From Bordetella genomosp. 2 (GTDB lineage: Bacteria; Pseudomonadota; Gammaproteobacteria; Burkholderiales; Burkholderiaceae_B): 64,000 nucleotides of DNA. Under the pieces are notes generated by a model. The model saw nothing but the letters and a program-made list of their open reading frames with translations. It did no database searches and was not told the origin of the DNA. The position numbers and the translations under genes were made by a program. Each line of letters starts with the position of its first letter. Positions within the stretch are counted from its first letter, which is position 1. Below are positions 17,762-29,232 of the stretch, one piece after another. The stretch is taken from NCBI RefSeq assembly GCF_002261345.1, contig NZ_NEVT01000008.1, positions 310,001-374,000 of the forward strand, read 5' to 3'.

Positions 17762-18235
17762 ATGATTCACAACAAGCGACAGTTTTTTATCTCGGGCGTG
17801 ACATTGCTGATCGTGCTCGCCGCTGTATTGATTGCATCGCATTTTTTTGGTGAGCAAGGCCAGCCGCCGCTGGCTTCGACACAAGGGCAACTTTCTTGTG
17901 GCAGCGAGCAGTATTCCGAATACACCAAGAACATGATGCTGGCCGGAGAACTGACTATCGGCAGGCAGCCGCCGTCGGGCACGCGCCAGCAGCAGCAAGC
18001 CATGGTCGATGCTTTCGGCGCACTCACCCTGCCCAGGGACAAGACCATCATTTCCGCTGGTCACCCGAAAACGGGGAAGGTGTATACCAAGGTATGCCAA
18101 GACGAAAAATGCACCATGAACGAGATGGCGGAGCCCGAGCAGGCCTGCTTGACCGAGAACTGGAGTGGTTGTCAGTATCTGGCGATGCAATTCAGAGAAA
18201 AACAGTACTGCTTCCTGACGCCCACGGATCGGTGA
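17762..18235 (+). CDS. Membrane-anchored Cys-rich hypothetical protein
   Basis: 157 residues from the ATG at 17762; an in-frame TTG at 17744 is less likely. One N-terminal membrane helix (residues about 9-26, ISGVTLLIVLAAVLIASHFF) precedes a periplasmic domain with six cysteines, including VCQDEKCTMNE and ENWSGCQYL, suggesting disulfides. I recognise no family; a DUF3617-like fold is a guess. No clear SD. The surrounding DNA is AT-richer than its neighbours by eye, which hints at a later arrival. Confidence 0.6.
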   Translation: MIHNKRQFFISGVTLLIVLAAVLIASHFFGEQGQPPLASTQGQLSCGSEQYSEYTKNMMLAGELTIGRQPPSGTRQQQQAMVDAFGALTLPRDKTIISAGHPKTGKVYTKVCQDEKCTMNEMAEPEQACLTENWSGCQYLAMQFREKQYCFLTPTDR

Positions 18236-18265
18236 CATGAGCGACACAGAATTTCCGTGGTCGCC

Positions 18266-19321
18266 CTACACCGCAATGGCCTGGGCCAGCTTCTGGATGG
18301 ACAGCGGCGCGCAGCCCTCGGCATCGTTGCTGACCGTCACGTAGGCCGGCTGGCCCGCGCCCGTGATCCCGCGGATCGTACGCGCCAGCACCGTGCGGGT
18401 AGGAAGATCCTCGCTGAGAATGGCATTGAACGGATCGTGCTTTTTCTGCGCGTCGGCATAACCATACGCGCCGAAAATGCGGTTCAGGTTCCAGCGGCAG
18501 ACCAGCGGCCCCGGCCATAGCGCGCGCAGCATCGGCAGTTGCTCTTCGATCGGCGGCATCTTGCCATGCAGGCCCAGGCAGAACGTGGCCCCATGCGCCT
18601 TGAGTGTGTCGACCAGCGCCTGGACCAGTAGTTCAGGGTCCCGCACTTCCACCGCGACGATCACGGCGCCATGCCCGGACAAAGCCTCCCGGACAGCCGC
18701 CAGCATGCGGCCCAGCTTCTCAAACAGCGTCGCGGGACGACTCAGCCACCCCCAGGGCAGAGGGCTCAACTGGAACACCAGAACGCCCAGCTTGGCGCCC
18801 AGGCCTTCGAGCGTCGGCCGCACGAATTCCTGAATGGCCAGCGACGGATCGAGAAAAACCGGGTTGGCCTCGCGCGACCTGCCTTCTTCGCCCCGCACCT
18901 GGGCGTCGGTAATGCTGGCGGGGCATTTGACGACGAAACGGAAGTCGTCATCGACCTGCCCCGCATAAACGGCATACTGGCTGGCCGTCAATGGGCGCCA
19001 GAAAGTGCGGTCCACACAAACCGTGCGCAACAGCGGATGCTGATGGTAGGCGCCAAGACCATGCTTGGACAGCACGCTCGAATCGTACTCGCCATCCCAG
19101 ACCAGCCCTTCCCAGCCCGGGTATGACCAAGTAGAAACGCCGAAGCGCAACTGCGCCGGAAGCTGCCGCGCGAGCGCGCTCCACTCCTGCGCCGCAGGCG
19201 CGGGAAGCACCTTGGCCATGCTTCGAAGAACGGAAAAATCCGGATTCTCATGAGCGGCCGCATTGTTCGAGGAATCGGGCGGGGGCTGGAGAGGCACATC
19301 TCCGAAAAGATCGTCTTGCAT
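18266..19321 (-). CDS. DUF72 (YecE-like) protein
   Basis: 351 residues. The DUF72 TIM-barrel pattern is clear: RFGVSTWSYPGWEGLVWDGE, a FRFVVKCPASITD strand, LGVLVFQLSP and VCRWNLNRIFGAYGYADA. The family function is undefined. The start at 19321 (MQDDLFGDVPLQ) is preferred; a 16-residue extension to 19369 has no family character. It stands alone and is convergent with the Cys-rich gene. Confidence 0.85.
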   Translation of the reverse strand: MQDDLFGDVPLQPPPDSSNNAAAHENPDFSVLRSMAKVLPAPAAQEWSALARQLPAQLRFGVSTWSYPGWEGLVWDGEYDSSVLSKHGLGAYHQHPLLRTVCVDRTFWRPLTASQYAVYAGQVDDDFRFVVKCPASITDAQVRGEEGRSREANPVFLDPSLAIQEFVRPTLEGLGAKLGVLVFQLSPLPWGWLSRPATLFEKLGRMLAAVREALSGHGAVIVAVEVRDPELLVQALVDTLKAHGATFCLGLHGKMPPIEEQLPMLRALWPGPLVCRWNLNRIFGAYGYADAQKKHDPFNAILSEDLPTRTVLARTIRGITGAGQPAYVTVSNDAEGCAPLSIQKLAQAIAV

Positions 19322-19487
19322 ACTTGTCGTACTGGCACGGAAGTAGGCTAAAGGGTACTTGAATAACACCGGCGGTCATGCGGCACACCATGTTGATGGG
19401 CCGAAAAATGTGCCGAGCTTGAGGTGTCAGGGGTGGATTTTCCCGATCCAAACGGCATCAGGAACAAAAACATCACTGCATTTCAGC

Positions 19488-19511
19488 CACTTGGGATGAC
19501 TTCCCAAAGTG
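19488..19511 (-). terminator. Possible terminator after tRNA-Gly
   Basis: On the minus strand CACTTTGGGA-agtca-TCCC-AAGTG forms a hairpin with one bulged base, about 25 bases after the tRNA 3' end. The nearest T-run (TTTTTG) is about 18 bases further on, so it is imperfect. Confidence 0.35.
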
Positions 19512-19535
19512 ACGAGACGAGTGTGAAGCGCGAAT

Positions 19536-19609
19536 TGGAGCGGGTGATGGGAATCGAACCCACGCTTGAGGCTTGGGAAGCCGCCGTTCTACCATTGAAC
19601 TACACCCGC
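19536..19609 (-). tRNA. tRNA-Gly(CCC), CCA encoded
   Basis: 74 nt. The acceptor stem GCGGGTG/CACCCGC pairs fully, the D arm is GTTC...GAAC, the anticodon loop TTCCCAA gives CCC, the T arm is GTGGG-TTCGATT-CCCAT, and the 3' end is T-CCA. It decodes GGG. The anticodon stem is GCGGC/GCCTC, with a C-U mismatch at the second pair (28-42), which is unusual for a working tRNA. Confidence 0.9.
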
Positions 19610-19689
19610 CTGGGTGTCGTACCGCGCCCCGGAGGGCGCGGCAGAGGATGAAATTATAGCCAGGTTTTTCCCCGGCCTTGGGCCGGCGC

Positions 19690-20679
19690 TCAGTTGCCCT
19701 TGATGCCGGCGGCTTTCACCACCTTGCCCCAGCGGTCGTATTCCGCCTTGGTGTACTCGGCCAGCTTGGCCGGCCCCATGAATTCCGCCTCGGCGCCCTG
19801 CTCGGCGGCCTTCTTGCGGAACTCCTCGGTCTTCATGATTTCCTCGATGGTGCCCGCCAGCTTGTCCACCACCGCCTTGGGCGTGCCGGCCGGCGCGTAC
19901 ATGGCGAACCACGACGACACCAGTAGGTCGGGGTAGCCGGCCTCGGCGGCGGTCGGCACGTCGGGCAGCGAATCCAGGCGCTTCGGCCCGGTGACCGCCA
20001 GGGCGCGCAGCTTGCCGGCGGCGATGTGGCCCAGTAGCGGCGGCGGCGTGGTGATGGTCATGTCCACCGCCCCGCCCAGCAAGTCGTTCAGCGCCGGGCC
20101 GGTGCCCTTGTAGGGAATGTGCTCGATCTTGATGTCGGCCATCTGCTTCAGCAGTTCCGTGGCCACGTGCTGCAGCGCGCCGTTGCCGGACGAGGCGTAG
20201 TTGAGCTTGTCCGGGTTGGCCTTGGCGTAGGCGACCAGTTCCTTCAGGGATTTGACCGGCAGGTCGGGCCGCACCACGATCACTTGCGGGGCCGACAGGA
20301 TGTTGGCCACCGGCGCGAAGTCCTTGATCGGGTCCCAGTCTTGCGGCGGCTGCACGTGCGGCGAGATGGCGTTGTAGCCGGAGTACTGCAGCAGCAGCGT
20401 GTAGCCATCGGGCGCGGCCTTGGCCACGGCGGAGGTGGCGATGCTGCCCGACGCCCCCGGCTTGTTGTCCACCACCACGGTCTGGCCCAGGGCCTGGCCC
20501 AGCGGCTGCGCGATCAGGCGCGCGGCCAGGTCGGTGGTGCCGCCGGGCGCGGCCGGCACCAGCAGGGTGATGGGGCGGTCGGGATAGTCGGCCAGCGCGA
20601 CGGCGGGGCCGGCGGCGACCGCCAGGGTGGCGGCGGCCAGGCAGGCGCGCAGCGGCTTGGTCAGGAACGGGATGCTCAT
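19690..20679 (-). CDS. Bug-family TTT substrate-binding protein
   Basis: 329 residues. A signal peptide of about 30 residues ends at AVALADYP. The Bug hallmarks follow: DYPDRPITLLVPAAPGGTTD, VVDNKPGASGSIATSAVAKA, PDGYTLLL, LPDVPTAAEAGYPDLLVSSW. It is the last gene of a minus-strand unit with an HMG-CoA-lyase-like gene and a CoA-transferase gene, so the ligand may be a C5-C6 di- or hydroxy-carboxylate (inference). No TctA/TctB genes are nearby. Confidence 0.92.
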   Translation of the reverse strand: MSIPFLTKPLRACLAAATLAVAAGPAVALADYPDRPITLLVPAAPGGTTDLAARLIAQPLGQALGQTVVVDNKPGASGSIATSAVAKAAPDGYTLLLQYSGYNAISPHVQPPQDWDPIKDFAPVANILSAPQVIVVRPDLPVKSLKELVAYAKANPDKLNYASSGNGALQHVATELLKQMADIKIEHIPYKGTGPALNDLLGGAVDMTITTPPPLLGHIAAGKLRALAVTGPKRLDSLPDVPTAAEAGYPDLLVSSWFAMYAPAGTPKAVVDKLAGTIEEIMKTEEFRKKAAEQGAEAEFMGPAKLAEYTKAEYDRWGKVVKAAGIKGN

Positions 20680-20737
20680 GGGACAGGTCTCCTGGTGGAT
20701 TGTTATGGGTAGAGAAAATGCCTGGGTACGATGCGGG

Positions 20738-21688
20738 TCAGGCGGGCCCGAAGCGTTCGGCCAGCCACGCGGGCGGCGCGTGGGTGGCCAGGCGATGGCC
20801 GGCGGCCAGCAGGGGGTTGGTCAATTCGCGCCGGACCAGGCCGGGCAGGCCGCGCACGATGGCCAGCAGCGGCTGCAGCGCGACGCCGGTCTGCACGCCC
20901 ATACACTCGAACATGTGCACCAGCTCTTCGGTGTTGACGTTGCCGCTGGCGCCGGGCGCATAGGGACAGCCGCCCAGGCCGCCGGCGGCGGCATCGTAGC
21001 GGGTGACGCCGGTCTGCCAGGCGGCGACGGCGTTGGCCAGGGCCATGCCGCGGGTGTTGTGCAGGTGCACGGTCAGGGGCATGGCGGGCAATTCGCGCGC
21101 CATGCGCTCGCACAGTGCGGCGACCTGGGTGGGGTAGGCCATGCCGGTGGTGTCGCACAAAGTGATGCCGGCGGCGCCGGCTTCGGCCAGCTGGTGGGCC
21201 AGGCGCAGCACCTGGTCGGCCGGCACGTCGCCGTCGAAGGGGCAGCCGAACGCGGTGGACAGCGAAACATTGCTGGGCACGCCGGCGGCCTGGGCAGCCT
21301 GCAGCACGGCGCCGAGTTCGGCCAGCGACTGTTCGCGGGTCATGCGCAGGTTGGCGCGGTTGTGGGTCTCGCTGCTGGACATGACCAGGTTCAGCTCGTC
21401 GACGCCGACTTCCAGGGCGCGTTCCAGGCCGCGGATGTTGGGCACCAGGGCGGTGTAGACGACGCCGCCGCGCCGGCGGATGCGGCGCATCACTTCCTGG
21501 GCGTCGGCCAGCGCCGGAATGGCCTTGGGCGAGGTGAAGCTGGTGACCTCGATGCGCGCGAAGCCGCAGTCGGACAAGGCGTCGACGAAGGCGACTTTGT
21601 CGTCGGTGGGGACTTGGGCTTTTTCGATCTGCAGGCCGTCGCGCGGGCCGACTTCGTTGATCTCGATGCGGGCGGGTCCGGTGTTCAT
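20738..21688 (-). CDS. Hydroxymethylglutaryl-CoA lyase-like enzyme
   Basis: 316 residues, DRE-TIM metallolyase. INEVGPRDGLQIEKA carries the metal Asp, TVHLHNTRGMA the metal His pair, and the signature GGCPYAPGASGNVNTEE the catalytic Cys. It would split HMG-CoA, citramalyl-CoA or a similar 3-hydroxyacyl-CoA into acetyl-CoA plus a keto acid. The ATG overlaps the CoA-transferase stop (ATGA), implying that the transferase makes its CoA substrate. Which acid is used cannot be told from sequence. Confidence 0.88.
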   Translation of the reverse strand: MNTGPARIEINEVGPRDGLQIEKAQVPTDDKVAFVDALSDCGFARIEVTSFTSPKAIPALADAQEVMRRIRRRGGVVYTALVPNIRGLERALEVGVDELNLVMSSSETHNRANLRMTREQSLAELGAVLQAAQAAGVPSNVSLSTAFGCPFDGDVPADQVLRLAHQLAEAGAAGITLCDTTGMAYPTQVAALCERMARELPAMPLTVHLHNTRGMALANAVAAWQTGVTRYDAAAGGLGGCPYAPGASGNVNTEELVHMFECMGVQTGVALQPLLAIVRGLPGLVRRELTNPLLAAGHRLATHAPPAWLAERFGPA

Positions 21689-22878
21689 GCGATGACTCCA
21701 CGGGCGCGCAACTGCGCGCGTTGGACTTCGGTCAGGCCGGCGTCGGCCAGCACGGCGTCGGTGTGTTCGCCCAGCGTGGGCGCGCGCTCGCGGATGGCGC
21801 CGGGGTTGTCGGACAGCAGCGGGAACACGGCCGGCATCTCGACGCGCACGCCGCTGGCGCCCTGGATTTCGGCGATGGCGTTGCGGGCGCGGTAGTGCGG
21901 GTCGCGGGCGATATCGGCCACGCTGTAGATGCGGCCGCTGGGCACGCCCGCCTCGCGCATGGCGTCCAGCACCGCGTCGATGGAGCGCTGCGAGGTCCAG
22001 GCGCCGACGGCGGCGTCGATCTCGGCCACGCGCGCGGCGCGGCCGTCGTTGTGGGCCAGGGCGGGATCGCGGCCCAGGTCGTCGCGGCCGATGCAGGACA
22101 TCAGACGCTGGTAGATGGCGTCGCCGTTGCCGGCGATGAGCACATAGCCATCCTGGCAGGGGTAGGCATTGGATGGGGCGATGCCGGGCAGCGAGGCGCC
22201 GGCCGGCTCGCGCACGGCGCCGAAGGCGGTGTATTCCGGCAGCAGGCTTTCGGTCAGGTTGAACAGGCTTTCATACAGGGCGGCGTCGATCACCTGCCCC
22301 ACGCCGCCGCGCGCGTCGCGCTGGTACAGGGCCAGCAGCACGCCCAGCGCGCCGTGCAGGCCGGCGATGGTGTCGCCCAGCGACAAGCCTGCGCGCACCG
22401 GGGCGCGGCCGGGTTCGCCGTTCAGGTAGCGCAGCCCGGCCATGGCTTCGCCGATGGCGGCGAAGCCCGGTTCGCGCGCCTTGGGCCCGGTCTGGCCGTA
22501 ACCAGAGACGCGCAGCATGATCAGGCGCGGATTGAGGGCGTGCAGGGTTTCCCAGGACAAGCCCCATTTCTCCATGGTACCGGGGCGGAAGTTCTCGATC
22601 AGCACGTCGGCCTGCGCGGCCAGGGTGCGGATGATGTCCTGCCCCTCTTCCTGGCGCAGGTCCACGCACACCGACTGCTTGTTGCGCGATTGCGCTTCCC
22701 ACCAGACGGAGGTGCCTTCGTGCAGCAGGCGCCATTTGCGCAAGGGGTCGCCCAGGCCGGGCGGCTCGATCTTGACGACTTGCGCGCCGAAGTCCGCCAG
22801 GGTCTTGGCGGCGAACGGGCCGGCGATCAATTGGCCGAGTTCCAGCACGCGTATGCCGGCGAGAATCTGCCCTGCCAT
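21685..22878 (-). CDS. CaiB/BaiF (class III) CoA-transferase
   Basis: 397 residues. It opens [20 protein letters not shown] with [17 protein letters not shown], and the active-site Asp lies in [14 protein letters not shown], as in formyl-CoA transferase. It moves CoA from a donor such as succinyl-CoA to a carboxylate. The start at 22878 follows GGAGGAG closely; an alternative ATG at 22890 lacks an SD. It is coupled to the lyase and lies downstream of a same-strand LysR gene. Confidence 0.9.
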   Translation of the reverse strand: MAGQILAGIRVLELGQLIAGPFAAKTLADFGAQVVKIEPPGLGDPLRKWRLLHEGTSVWWEAQSRNKQSVCVDLRQEEGQDIIRTLAAQADVLIENFRPGTMEKWGLSWETLHALNPRLIMLRVSGYGQTGPKAREPGFAAIGEAMAGLRYLNGEPGRAPVRAGLSLGDTIAGLHGALGVLLALYQRDARGGVGQVIDAALYESLFNLTESLLPEYTAFGAVREPAGASLPGIAPSNAYPCQDGYVLIAGNGDAIYQRLMSCIGRDDLGRDPALAHNDGRAARVAEIDAAVGAWTSQRSIDAVLDAMREAGVPSGRIYSVADIARDPHYRARNAIAEIQGASGVRVEMPAVFPLLSDNPGAIRERAPTLGEHTDAVLADAGLTEVQRAQLRARGVIA

Positions 22879-22990
22879 GCCTCCTCCAGACATCCATAGA
22901 GTTTCGAGGTCTGGCAGTGTGCGCGCATCCGCCGCGCGCGGGAATGGCATTTATGGGAAACGGGGGTTCCCCAAATGCGAAAGCCCGGTG

Positions 22991-25737
<2,747 letters not shown>

Positions 25738-25755
25738 ATCAGACAGAGAACCATC

Positions 25756-25956
25756 ATGCACATCACCCTGAACGGAGACGCGCGGGAGTTTCCGCTGGAC
25801 ACCACTATCGCCGAACTGCTCGATACCCTGGGCTACGCCGGCAAGCGCATCGCGGTCGAGCGCAACGGCGAAATCGTGCCCAAGAGCCAGCACGGCGCGA
25901 CCGTGCTGCGCGACGGCGACCAGGTCGAGATCGTGGTGGCGGTGGGCGGCGGCTGA
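25756..25956 (+). CDS. thiS: Sulfur-carrier protein ThiS
   Basis: 66 residues, beta-grasp (ubiquitin-like) fold. It ends in VVAVGGG with the Gly-Gly tail needed for adenylation and thiocarboxylate formation in thiazole synthesis. MHITLNGDAREF and TIAELLDTLGY match the family. thiG, the usual next gene, is absent: a phospholipid methyltransferase-like gene follows after 159 bases. The thiazole synthase must be elsewhere, or this carrier serves another sulfur-transfer route. Confidence 0.9.
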   Translation: MHITLNGDAREFPLDTTIAELLDTLGYAGKRIAVERNGEIVPKSQHGATVLRDGDQVEIVVAVGGG

Positions 25957-26115
25957 ACCGGCGCCACAACACATTGTGAAATTTATCAACGGTGCGCTAC
26001 CCATGCGCCCCGCGCGCTTGTATAAGCCGTTGCGCGTAGTACCCTGACGCCTGGTTTGCCGCCGGCCCGCGCCGCAACTCGCGCCGCAGACCGGTTTCAC
26101 CCACCGGAGTCCTGC

Positions 26116-26832
26116 ATGCCGCTCAAAGTCCTGACCGGAGACACTTCCGGCCTGTCCTTCGGCTCACTGTTACTGCGCATCGTCTGGTTCACCGGCCGGG
26201 CCACCGGCGCGGCCGCCGAACGCATCGCCGGCCATGCCTGGGTGGCCGAGCGCATCCGCTTCCTGCGCGCCTGGCGCGCCAATCCCAAGGGCGTCGGCGC
26301 CATCTGGCCCTCCAGCCCGCGCCTGGCGACCGCCATCACCCGCGGCATCGAGCCGGAAGCCGGCCCCTGCCTCGAACTGGGCGCCGGCACCGGCGCCTTC
26401 ACGCGCGCGCTGGTGGCGCGCGGGCTCGACCCCGCGCAACTGGCCCTGGTGGAAATGGACTCCCAGTTCGCCCAGCAATTGCGGCGCGATTTCCCCGGCG
26501 CGCAAGTGCACCAGATCGACGCCGCCCGGCTGGCCGGGCGCCCGCTGTTCGAGTCAGGCCTGGCGGGCGGCGCGGTATGCGGCCTGCCCTTGCTGAACAT
26601 GCCGGTCAAGCAGCAGATCGGCATCCTGCGCGGCACCTTCTCGCAACTGTGCCCCGACGGCGCGGTGTACCTGTTCACCTATGGCCCGCGCTGCCCGGTG
26701 CCGCGCCGCGTGCTCGACCGCCTCGGCCTGCGCGCCCGGCGCACCGAAACGGTGCTGGCCAATGTGCCGCCCGCCCACGTGTGGAAACTGACGCGCCGCA
26801 GCGCGGCGGGCACGCTCCACACCCGCGCATAA
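26116..26832 (+). CDS. SAM-dependent methyltransferase, phospholipid N-methyltransferase (PmtA)-like
   Basis: 238 residues. NPKGVGAIWPSSPRLATAIT is the PmtA-type opening. The SAM site is CLELGAGTGAFTRALVARGL, then LVEMDSQFAQQLRRDFPG. The segment AVCGLPLLNMPVKQQIGILR also fits phosphatidylethanolamine methylation. The product would be methylated PE or PC at the membrane. GGAG precedes the ATG at 26116; a longer in-frame start at 26056 is not supported. A role as another small-molecule methyltransferase is possible. Confidence 0.78.
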   Translation: MPLKVLTGDTSGLSFGSLLLRIVWFTGRATGAAAERIAGHAWVAERIRFLRAWRANPKGVGAIWPSSPRLATAITRGIEPEAGPCLELGAGTGAFTRALVARGLDPAQLALVEMDSQFAQQLRRDFPGAQVHQIDAARLAGRPLFESGLAGGAVCGLPLLNMPVKQQIGILRGTFSQLCPDGAVYLFTYGPRCPVPRRVLDRLGLRARRTETVLANVPPAHVWKLTRRSAAGTLHTRA

Positions 26833-26969
26833 ATAGCTTGTTACACCTTGCCCGCCGCGCGCGGCGGCGCGTGACGCATATTCGGCCCATAATCAGCCTG
26901 CAGTATGCGTATACGCGGCATCTTCTGCGTTCTCGTGCTTAACGTTTCTTAACAGCCAAAGGAAATACC

Positions 26970-27416
26970 ATGGGTCTGCTCAGCTTTATCAAAGACGTCG
27001 GCGAAAAACTGTTTGGTGCCAGCGAAGCCCAGGCGGCATCCGTTGATGAACTGAAGAAAGAACTCGACAAGCATGGCCTGAATGCCGAAGGCCTGGAAAT
27101 CAAGGTCGACGGCGACAAGGTCACCGTGTCCGGCCAGGCCGCCTCCACCGAAGAAGCCGAGAAAATCGCGCTGGCGCTGGGCAACACGGTCGGCGTGGCG
27201 CAGGTGGACAACCAGCTCACCGCCAAGCAGGCCGCGCCGGAAGCGCAGATGTACACGGTGCAGAAGGGCGACAACCTGTGGAAGATCGCCGAGGCGCACT
27301 ACGGCAAGGGCCAGGGCGCCAAGCACACGGTCATTTTCGAGGCCAACAAGCCCATGCTGACGCACCCGGACAAGATCTACCCGGGCCAGGTGCTGCGCAT
27401 TCCGCCGCTGAACTGA
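26970..27416 (+). CDS. BON-LysM protein, potassium-binding Kbp (YgaU)-like
   Basis: 148 residues with no signal peptide. A BON domain spans about 25-85 (LEIKVDGDKVTVSGQAASTE, then AEKIALALGNTVGVAQV) and a LysM domain about 94-147 (YTVQKGDNLWKIAEAHYGKG). The order and size are those of E. coli Kbp, a cytoplasmic K+ sensor. AAAGGAA precedes the ATG. A strong terminator follows. Confidence 0.88.
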   Translation: MGLLSFIKDVGEKLFGASEAQAASVDELKKELDKHGLNAEGLEIKVDGDKVTVSGQAASTEEAEKIALALGNTVGVAQVDNQLTAKQAAPEAQMYTVQKGDNLWKIAEAHYGKGQGAKHTVIFEANKPMLTHPDKIYPGQVLRIPPLN

Positions 27417-27423
27417 ACCGCAC

Positions 27424-27455
27424 AAACCGGCAAGCCCCGCAGTATTTGCCGGTTT
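27424..27455 (+). repeat. Perfect inverted repeat after the LysM gene
   Basis: AAACCGGCAA (27424-27433) pairs with TTGCCGGTTT (27446-27455) around a 12-base loop, seven bases after the stop. No U-run follows, so it may protect the mRNA 3' end or pause polymerase before the true terminator. Confidence 0.5.
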
Positions 27456-27494
27456 GCCTCGGGGCGGGCCTTCCCCGTCCGCCCCGACCGACTC

Positions 27495-27527
27495 GGCCAG
27501 GCCAATCAGGCGCCTGGCCGTTTTTTT
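27495..27527 (+). terminator. Rho-independent terminator
   Basis: Stem GGCCAGGC/GCCTGGCC (27495-27502 with 27512-27519, nine-base loop) followed by G and seven T (27521-27527). It ends the BON-LysM transcript. Confidence 0.9.
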
Positions 27528-27550
27528 GGCCGGCCGCCGTCGAAGGCCCA

Positions 27551-27579
27551 GGTGTCAGGCTCCGAAGGTGCCTGACACC
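27551..27579. repeat. GGTGTC-type palindrome, variant copy
   Basis: GGTGTCAGGC and GCCTGACACC form 10-bp perfect arms around a nine-base loop. The outer GGTGTC/GACACC matches the repeats at 27659-27691 and 40407-40435. It lies between the convergent LysM and ffh genes. Confidence 0.6.
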
Positions 27580-27658
27580 CCTGTGCGCCTGGACTCTCTC
27601 AGTCGTACGGGGTCAGCGCTTCACCACCCGCTGCGCGGCCGCCGCAACGGGAACGCGG

Positions 27659-27691
27659 AGGTGTCTGACACCCGCAGGGTGTCAGACACCT
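27659..27691. repeat. GGTGTC-type palindrome, 15-bp arms
   Basis: AGGTGTCTGACACCC and GGGTGTCAGACACCT are perfect arms around GCA, 23 bases after the ffh stop on the minus side. The core GGTGTCTGACACC is itself nearly symmetric. It could act as a terminator for ffh. Members also occur at 40362-40435. Confidence 0.7.
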
Positions 27692-27714
27692 GGACACCTC
27701 GGCGCCCGCCACGT

Positions 27715-29124
27715 TCAGCGCAGGCCGCCGAAGCGCCCCAGGCCCTTCATGCCGCCCATGGCGCGCATCATCTTCGACATGCCGCCCTTCTTCATTTGCT
27801 TCATCATGCCCTGCATCTGCTCGAACTGGTTCAGCAGGCGGTTGACTTCCTGCACGGGCACGCCCGAGCCGGCGGCGATGCGGCGCTTGCGCGAGGCCTT
27901 GATCAGTTCGGGCTTGGCGCGCTCGGCCGGCGTCATGGCATTCAGGATGCCTTCGGTGCGGCGCAATTGCTTTTCCGCCTGGCCGCCCTGCAGCTGGCCG
28001 GCCGCCTGCTGGAACTGCGCGGGCAGTTTTTCCAGCAACGAGCCCATGTCGCCCAGCTTCTTGACCTGGCCCAGCTGCTCGCGGAAGTCGTTCAGGTCGA
28101 ACTTGCTGCCCGACTTGAGCTTGGTGGCCAGCTTCTGCGCTTCGGCGATGTCGATGTTCTTCTGCGCCTGCTCGACCAGCGACACGATGTCGCCCATGCC
28201 CAGCACCCGCTGCGCCATGCGGTCGGGGTGGAACGGCTCGAGCCCGTCGAGCTTTTCGGAGACCCCGACGAACTTCAGCGGCTTGCCGGTCACGTGGCGC
28301 ACCGACAGCGCCGCGCCGCCGCGCGCGTCGCCGTCCAGCTTGGTCAGCACCACCCCGGTCAGCGGCAGCGCGTCGGCGAAGGCACGCGCGGTGTTGACCG
28401 CGTCCTGGCCCTGCATGGCGTCGACCACGAACAGGGTCTCGACCGGGTGGACCAGGTCGTACAGGGCGCGGATCTCGCGCATCATGGCCTCGTCCACGCC
28501 CAGGCGGCCGGCCGTATCCAGGATGAGCACGTCGTAGTGGTGGCGGCGCGCGTGGTCGACCGCGTTGCGGGCGATGTCTTCCGGCTTCTGGCTGGGGTCG
28601 GAGGGCAGGAAGTCGATGCCGGCCTGCGCCGCCACGGTCTTGAGCTGTTCGATGGCGGCCGGGCGGTAGACGTCGGCGCTGACGGTCAGCACCTTCTTCT
28701 TGCCGGTGTTGCGGCCGTTCTGCACGTGCTGGCCCTGGGCCAGCCAGCGGCCCAGCTTGCCGCTGGTGGTGGTCTTGCCGGCGCCCTGCAGGCCGGCCAT
28801 CAGGATCACGGCGGGCGGCTGCACGGCCAGCGACAGTTCCCCGGCGCCCTGGCCCAGGTCGCCGCCCATCAGGGCGGTCAGTTCCTTGTGGACCACGCCG
28901 ACCAGCGCCTGGCCGGGGCTGAGGCTGCCGGCCACTTCTTCGCCCAGCGCCTTTTCCTTGACGCGCGCCACGAAGTCGCGCACCACCGGCAGCGCCACGT
29001 CGGCCTCGAGCAGCGCCATGCGCACTTCGCGCAGCATTTCCTGCGTGTTGGCCTCGGTCAGGCGGGCTTCGCCGCGCAGCGTCTTTACGACGCGCGACAA
29101 ACGTTGAGTCAGGTTATCGAGCAT
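27715..29124 (-). CDS. ffh: Signal recognition particle protein Ffh
   Basis: 469 residues. It binds 4.5S RNA and nascent signal sequences and docks with FtsY. N domain about 1-85. The GTPase G domain has GLQGAGKTTTSGKLGRWL, DTAGRLGVDEAMM and TKLDGDARGGAALSVRH. The Met-rich M domain includes QMQGMMKQMKKGGMSKMMRA near the C-terminus. The adjacent divergent ccsA-like gene is a common beta-proteobacterial arrangement. Confidence 0.97.
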   Translation of the reverse strand: MLDNLTQRLSRVVKTLRGEARLTEANTQEMLREVRMALLEADVALPVVRDFVARVKEKALGEEVAGSLSPGQALVGVVHKELTALMGGDLGQGAGELSLAVQPPAVILMAGLQGAGKTTTSGKLGRWLAQGQHVQNGRNTGKKKVLTVSADVYRPAAIEQLKTVAAQAGIDFLPSDPSQKPEDIARNAVDHARRHHYDVLILDTAGRLGVDEAMMREIRALYDLVHPVETLFVVDAMQGQDAVNTARAFADALPLTGVVLTKLDGDARGGAALSVRHVTGKPLKFVGVSEKLDGLEPFHPDRMAQRVLGMGDIVSLVEQAQKNIDIAEAQKLATKLKSGSKFDLNDFREQLGQVKKLGDMGSLLEKLPAQFQQAAGQLQGGQAEKQLRRTEGILNAMTPAERAKPELIKASRKRRIAAGSGVPVQEVNRLLNQFEQMQGMMKQMKKGGMSKMMRAMGGMKGLGRFGGLR

Positions 29125-29232
29125 GAGAGGCGTTTCCGCTTACACTAGTTGATTGAACGGTGGCCCGGGCAGGCGGCTTTTTGTGCCTGCTGGCGAATAG
29201 CGCCCTGCGGCCCCATCCAGACAACGGTTTTT

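Noticed and set aside
26852-26867. CCGCCGCG/CGCGGCGG hairpin after the methyltransferase gene
   Set aside because: No U-run on either strand; GC-rich palindromes of this kind arise easily in this genome.
26907-26916. GCGTATACGC palindrome upstream of the BON-LysM gene
   Set aside because: Only 10 bp and not repeated; could be part of a promoter but nothing supports a specific site.
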